From XYC2-FULL-41-22 sp041666465 (lineage in GTDB: Bacteria; Patescibacteriota; Gracilibacteria; UBA1369; UBA12470): a stretch of DNA of 8,862 bases. The notes below the pieces were generated by a model. The model saw nothing but the letters and a program-made list of their open reading frames with translations. It did not search any database and was not told the DNA's origin. A program made the position numbers and the translations under genes. Positions 6,351 to 8,862 of this stretch are shown here, piece after piece (positions within the stretch are counted from its first letter, which is position 1; each line of letters opens with the position of its first letter). The DNA lies in the NCBI GenBank assembly GCA_041666465.1, contig JBAYGX010000062.1, forward strand, positions 1 through 8,862. The letters are read 5' to 3'.

Positions 6351-6378
6351 GTCACGAGAAGCGAAGCGGTCCCGTGAC
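6351..6378 (+). repeat. GCGAAGC-centred palindromic element between ilvB and ilvN
   Basis: Arms GTCACG (6351-6356) and CGTGAC (6373-6378) surround GCGAAGC (6361-6367), with internal loops of 4 and 5 nt, the same geometry as the element at 2915-2944. It starts 3 bp after the ilvB stop. There is no T-run, so termination is unlikely; an effect on mRNA stability or on the ratio of large to small subunit is possible. The rest of the gap (6379-6423) shows no ribosome binding site or other signal. Confidence 0.55.
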
Positions 6379-6423
6379 ATAATCGCACCATCAGGGGCAA
6401 ATCAGAACTCTAAACTCAAAATC

Positions 6424-6876
6424 ATGAAACATACAATTCTATTATTGTCGGAAGATAAGCCAGGCGTACTCAATCGAGTAACTTCTCTTCTCAGAAGAAA
6501 AAGGTTCAACATAGTCGGCATCACGGCTGGTCCGACGCTCCAACCGAACATGTCCCGTTTCGCAATTACGATTGATGACACGGAAGAGCGAACAGTAAAA
6601 ATAATTAAACAAATAGAAAAATTGATCGAGGTTGTGGAAGTCGTAGAAGTGAAGAAAGAAGAGTCGATTATGAGTGAAATGTTATTGGCAAAATTTCCAA
6701 ATAAAGAAGATTTATTCGAAAAACTATCAAGCTGCAAACAGATAGCGAAGTCGGATTTGGAAACAATTGTGGGTTTCATCGGAACGCCGGATGAAGTAGA
6801 CTTATTCATAGAAAAATCAAAACCGCTCGGACTTCTCGAAATATCAAGAAGCGGAATAACAATATTACCCTTATGA
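6424..6876 (+). CDS. ilvN: Acetolactate synthase, regulatory (small) subunit
   Basis: Binds the IlvB catalytic subunit, raises its activity and usually confers feedback inhibition by valine or other branched-chain amino acids. At 150 residues it matches the short forms of the family. The N-terminal ACT domain (about 1-78) has E10-D-K-P-G14-V-L-N17-R-V, which aligns without gaps with the E. coli IlvH effector site (G14, position 17), followed by F28-N29-I and the A-G-P-T turn. The rest corresponds to the C-terminal small-subunit domain (LLAKFPNKEDLFEKL..., TIVGFIGTPDEVDLFIEKSKPLGLLEISRSGI). Keeping the effector-loop glycine and asparagine suggests that feedback control is intact. The stop TGA overlaps the ridA start (ATGA, 6873-6876). 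It could equally be named ilvH. Confidence 0.95.
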   Translation: MKHTILLLSEDKPGVLNRVTSLLRRKRFNIVGITAGPTLQPNMSRFAITIDDTEERTVKIIKQIEKLIEVVEVVEVKKEESIMSEMLLAKFPNKEDLFEKLSSCKQIAKSDLETIVGFIGTPDEVDLFIEKSKPLGLLEISRSGITILPL

Positions 6877-7247
6877 AAAAAAACATCTCGACAGACAAAG
6901 CTCCAAAAGCAATCGGTCCTTACTCTCAAGCGGTCTCGGCAAACGGATTCGTTTTTTGCTCCGGTCAAATCCCTCTTAAGCCAACGGGCGAGCTAGAAAC
7001 AGGCGATATCAAGGTGCAAACTACTCAAGTAATGGAAAACTTGAAGGCTGTTTTGGCAGAAGCGGGAACAAGTCTTGAGAATGTCGTTAAGACGACAATT
7101 TTCTTGGCGGATATGAACGATTTCGCGGCGGTTAATGAAATTTATGGATCTTATTTCGTATCAAATCCTCCGGCTCGCGCAACCGTCCAGGTCGCAAGAT
7201 TGCCGAAGGATGTAAAAGTAGAAATCGAAGCAATCGCGGTTATTTAG
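6873..7247 (+). CDS. ridA: RidA-family enamine/imine deaminase
   Basis: Hydrolyses reactive 2-aminoacrylate/2-iminobutyrate released by PLP enzymes such as threonine deaminase, forming 2-oxo acids and ammonia. At 124 residues it has the usual length of the YjgF/YER057c/UK114 fold. Diagnostic residues: AIGPYSQAV (13-21), SGQIP (30-34), VKTTIFLADMNDFAAVNEIY (72-91), NPPARATV with catalytic-site R102 (E. coli R105), and KVEIEAIAV with E117 (E. coli E120). These mark an active RidA rather than a divergent Rid paralogue. It is the last gene of the operon, coupled to ilvN by a 4-bp ATGA overlap. Its presence implies a threonine deaminase elsewhere in the genome. Its last 8 bp overlap the convergent regulator gene. 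Confidence 0.95.
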   Translation: MKKNISTDKAPKAIGPYSQAVSANGFVFCSGQIPLKPTGELETGDIKVQTTQVMENLKAVLAEAGTSLENVVKTTIFLADMNDFAAVNEIYGSYFVSNPPARATVQVARLPKDVKVEIEAIAVI

Positions 7248-8004
7248 CTCTCAATCCTTTTGCTCCTAGACAAGCCAACTCGAAAATCGACCTCTGAGTT
7301 TCGGAAATGGTTTCGCTTTGAATGATTACACCATGAAATTGTAAGTCTAGAGATATTATCGCAACTTTATTTCCATAAATATTCACCTCACTTCTGAAAG
7401 GAAATTTTCCTTTCGGAACCAGTAATGAGGTTCTTAAAAGCTTTTTGTCGTTTTTTATCTGTTTTTTTGCTTCGGGAGTATTAGGGAAAATAGTTCGTAC
7501 ATGAATGCCTGCTCTGACTCTATCCGACACATGTTCATCAAGTATTTTACGGAGTTCATTATTTCTAATATCAAGAGCGCAGGAATAAGAAAGTTTGTTT
7601 TTACCTTCCGAAATAATATCTTCATAAATAGCCTTAATACCGGTAAGTCCTTCGAAATACCTGACCTTCGGAGTTACAGGGTCTTTGTTTAAAAGACTTA
7701 AGAATTCCGGCAAAAGATTTTCGAACTCATTTCTTCTAATATTCGCTTCACGAATTTGCCTGTTAAGCATCGTATAAATAACTTCCGGTCTTTCCGGGGT
7801 ATAGTATCGAATGCCATTTTTCTCGAAGTAACCGACAAGATTTTTATTTTCCAAGGTTTCGAGAATCGAATAAACGGTAGTTCTGCTCAAGCAAGCTTTT
7901 TGAGCAATAACATTCACAGCATTTGTGCCTATCTCGAGCATGGTTAAGAAAACTTGCGCTTCTTTTTCGCTTAATCCGATGTTTTGTAGGAATTTTGATA
8001 GCAT
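7240..8004 (-). CDS. TrmB-family transcriptional regulator
   Basis: A 254-residue DNA-binding protein. Residues 1-70 form a winged helix-turn-helix: GLSEKEAQVFLTMLEIG (10-26), recognition helix LSRTTVYSILETLENKNLV (39-57), wing FEKNGIRYYTPERP. Residues about 73-105 are charged and probably a coiled-coil dimerisation helix. From about 112 comes the effector region typical of TrmB-like proteins (KVRYFEGLTGIKAIYEDII, then a mixed alpha/beta domain with EVNIYGNKVAIISL). This end region is presumably a ligand or dimer domain; the ligand is unknown. The gene is convergent with ridA (8-bp overlap) and divergent from ilvC, with 139 bp between the starts. It most likely controls its own promoter and ilvC, and perhaps the ilv operon; this is positional inference only. 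No Shine-Dalgarno site precedes the ATG at 8004. Confidence 0.88.
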   Translation of the reverse strand: MLSKFLQNIGLSEKEAQVFLTMLEIGTNAVNVIAQKACLSRTTVYSILETLENKNLVGYFEKNGIRYYTPERPEVIYTMLNRQIREANIRRNEFENLLPEFLSLLNKDPVTPKVRYFEGLTGIKAIYEDIISEGKNKLSYSCALDIRNNELRKILDEHVSDRVRAGIHVRTIFPNTPEAKKQIKNDKKLLRTSLLVPKGKFPFRSEVNIYGNKVAIISLDLQFHGVIIQSETISETQRSIFELACLGAKGLRAK

Positions 8005-8029
8005 GTTGACGAATAGTTTCGACAGCTTT

Positions 8030-8058
8030 ATTTTAGCTTAAAACAGATTAAAACGCAA
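8030..8058 (-). promoter_or_regulatory. Candidate promoter of the TrmB-family regulator
   Basis: On the minus strand TTGCGT (complement of 8053-8058) and TAAAAT (complement of 8030-8035) are 17 bp apart, about 25 bp before the ATG. The -10 box is good; the -35 box matches only half of the consensus. Confidence 0.35.
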
Positions 8059-8066
8059 TGTTAATC
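8046..8066. promoter_or_regulatory. Inverted repeat, candidate operator in the trmB/ilvC intergenic region
   Basis: GATTAA (8046-8051) and TTAATC (8061-8066) are perfect 6-bp arms around a 9-bp spacer, with centres 15 bp apart. The repeat covers the proposed -35 box of the regulator gene and lies upstream of ilvC, a fitting place for autoregulation or control of ilvC by the neighbouring TrmB-type protein. Confidence 0.4.
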
Positions 8067-8087
8067 CCGGAGCCATTCCAGCACTTA

Positions 8088-8113
8088 TTGACAATTCTTC
8101 TCTAGTCTATAAG
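8088..8113 (+). promoter_or_regulatory. Candidate promoter of ilvC
   Basis: A perfect TTGACA at 8088-8093 is followed by TATAAG at 8108-8113 (14-bp spacer) and again at 8115-8120 (21-bp spacer). Neither spacing is ideal. A second possibility upstream is TTGACG (8006-8011), 17 bp, TATTTT (8029-8034). Which one is used cannot be decided from sequence. Confidence 0.35.
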
Positions 8114-8141
8114 CTATAAGCTACAACCTATAACCTATCTC
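8107..8141 (+). repeat. Degenerate 7-bp tandem repeat before ilvC
   Basis: Five consecutive heptads fill the 35 bp before the ilvC start: CTATAAG twice, then CTACAAC, CTATAAC and CTATCTC. Two bases separate the array from the ATG at 8144. The units overlap the possible -10 boxes, so changes in copy number would alter promoter or leader spacing. Confidence 0.65.
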
Positions 8142-8143
8142 CC

Positions 8144-8862
8144 ATGTCTCAAATGGATTTCGGTGGCACAATCGAAGATGTCGTTACAAGGGATGAATTC
8201 CCAATGAAAAAAGCTCTCGAAACATTGAAAAACGATACGATTGCCGTGATCGGCTACGGTGTTCAAGGTCCTGGTCAGTCTCTAAATCTAAAAGATAACG
8301 GATTCAATGTCATAATCGGCCAGCGTGAAGGCGGCAAGTCTTGGGACAAGGCGATAAAGGATGGATGGGTTCCAGGCAAAGATTTATTCCCGATAGAAGA
8401 GGCTTGTAAAAAAGGAACTATAATCTCTTATTTGCTCTCCGATGCCGGACAAAAAGACGCATGGAAAACTGTAAAAAAATATCTTACAAAAGGGAAGGCT
8501 CTTTGTTTTTCTCATGGTTTCTCAATTGTTTATAAGGAACAAACCGGTGTTATCCCACCAAAAGACATAGATGTTATTCTGGTCGCTCCAAAAGGACCGG
8601 GTGCTTATGTGAGGAAATTATTCCTAGAAGGAAAAGGCGTTAACGCAAGTTACGCGGTTTTCCAAGATGCAACAGGCAAGGCAAAAGAAAAAGCTTTTGC
8701 AATGGGTTTCGGAATCGGTTCAGGTTTCCTATTCGAAACGACTTTTCAAAAAGAGGTTTATAGCGATTTGACCGGAGAAAGAGGAGTCCTTATGGGAGCA
8801 ATGGCTGGAATTATGGAGGCGCAATATAATGAACTTCGCAAACGAGGGCACAGCCCGAGTGA
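8144..8862 (+). CDS. ilvC: Ketol-acid reductoisomerase, 5' part (C-terminus beyond window)
   Basis: Isomerises and reduces acetolactate or acetohydroxybutyrate with NAD(P)H and Mg, between the IlvBN and IlvD steps. The frame runs from 8144 to the right edge without a stop (239 codons). The N-terminal Rossmann domain has DTIAVIGYGVQGPGQSLNLKDNG (31-53) and a cofactor loop GQREGGKSW (59-67), whose Arg and Ser suggest NADPH. APKGPG and GKGVNASYAVFQDATGKA follow. The start of the knotted helical domain has EVYSDLTGERG with metal ligands D208 and E212, ending near GHSPSE. From memory it resembles the Bacteroides and fungal (Ilv5) short enzymes much more than E. coli or Gram-positive forms; about 100 residues would be missing. 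It is separated from the other ilv genes and divergent from the TrmB-type regulator, with its own upstream region. The next ATG, at codon 4, is a less likely start. Confidence 0.95.
   Translation, partial: MSQMDFGGTIEDVVTRDEFPMKKALETLKNDTIAVIGYGVQGPGQSLNLKDNGFNVIIGQREGGKSWDKAIKDGWVPGKDLFPIEEACKKGTIISYLLSDAGQKDAWKTVKKYLTKGKALCFSHGFSIVYKEQTGVIPPKDIDVILVAPKGPGAYVRKLFLEGKGVNASYAVFQDATGKAKEKAFAMGFGIGSGFLFETTFQKEVYSDLTGERGVLMGAMAGIMEAQYNELRKRGHSPS

Noticed and set aside
6874..6876. TGA read as Gly or Trp (alternative code of some candidate phyla), fusing ilvN to the next frame
   Set aside because: ilvN ends at the expected length for its family, the TGA forms an ATGA overlap with ridA, and reading through would enter a frame unlike any known protein. 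No gene in the window has an internal TGA.
7396..7414. Near-perfect palindrome GAAAGGAAA-T-TTTCCTTTC inside the regulator gene
   Set aside because: It encodes the low-complexity stretch KGKFPF in an intact gene, has no GC mini-hairpin centre and no T-run, and is well explained by codon choice for Lys and Phe.

Overview
The window holds a branched-chain amino acid biosynthesis locus from a bacterium with moderate AT-richness (judged by eye). The standard genetic code fits: no TGA interrupts any gene, and ilvN ends on a TGA that forms an ATGA overlap with the next start. The lineage is uncertain. The TrmB-type regulator and the PKD-repeat secreted protein resemble genes common in candidate-phylum (Patescibacteria/CPR-like) genomes. 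The ketol-acid reductoisomerase is of the Bacteroides/fungal short type. None of the eight chromosomal gene starts, nor that of the leader peptide, has a convincing Shine-Dalgarno site at normal spacing. I lean towards a Patescibacteria-like organism, from memory of protein families only.

Layout. 1-715 (minus): 5' part of a secreted PKD/Ig-like repeat protein, running off the left edge. 716-1085: divergent regulatory region with a promoter for each side and, on the plus strand, an apparent transcription attenuator. The attenuator has a 16-residue leader peptide with six isoleucines, mutually exclusive stems and an intrinsic terminator. 1086-7247 (plus): a five-gene operon, thrC (threonine synthase fused to the C-terminal part of LeuA) - ilvD - ilvB - ilvN - ridA. 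ilvD/ilvB and ilvN/ridA overlap; the other two junctions carry hairpins. 7240-8004 (minus): TrmB-family regulator, convergent with ridA and overlapping it by 8 bp. 8005-8143: divergent trmB/ilvC control region with an inverted repeat and a 7-bp tandem repeat. 8144-8862 (plus): 5' part of ilvC, running off the right edge.

How the genes fit together. ThrC makes threonine, the precursor of isoleucine. A threonine deaminase (not in the window) would make 2-oxobutyrate. IlvB/IlvN, IlvC and IlvD catalyse the shared steps towards isoleucine and valine, and RidA removes the reactive enamine/imine made by threonine deaminase. Isoleucine appears to be sensed at several levels: the Ile-rich leader peptide, the ACT domain of IlvN and, by inference, the LeuA-type regulatory domain fused to threonine synthase.

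The most unusual observations are the isoleucine attenuator, the ThrC-LeuA fusion, and a small family of palindromes with unusually stable mini-hairpin centres (GCGAAGC, GCGTAAGC, GCGTTAGC). Two of these palindromes sit in frame inside an apparent insertion in ilvD, and another encodes the C-terminal tail of ThrC.
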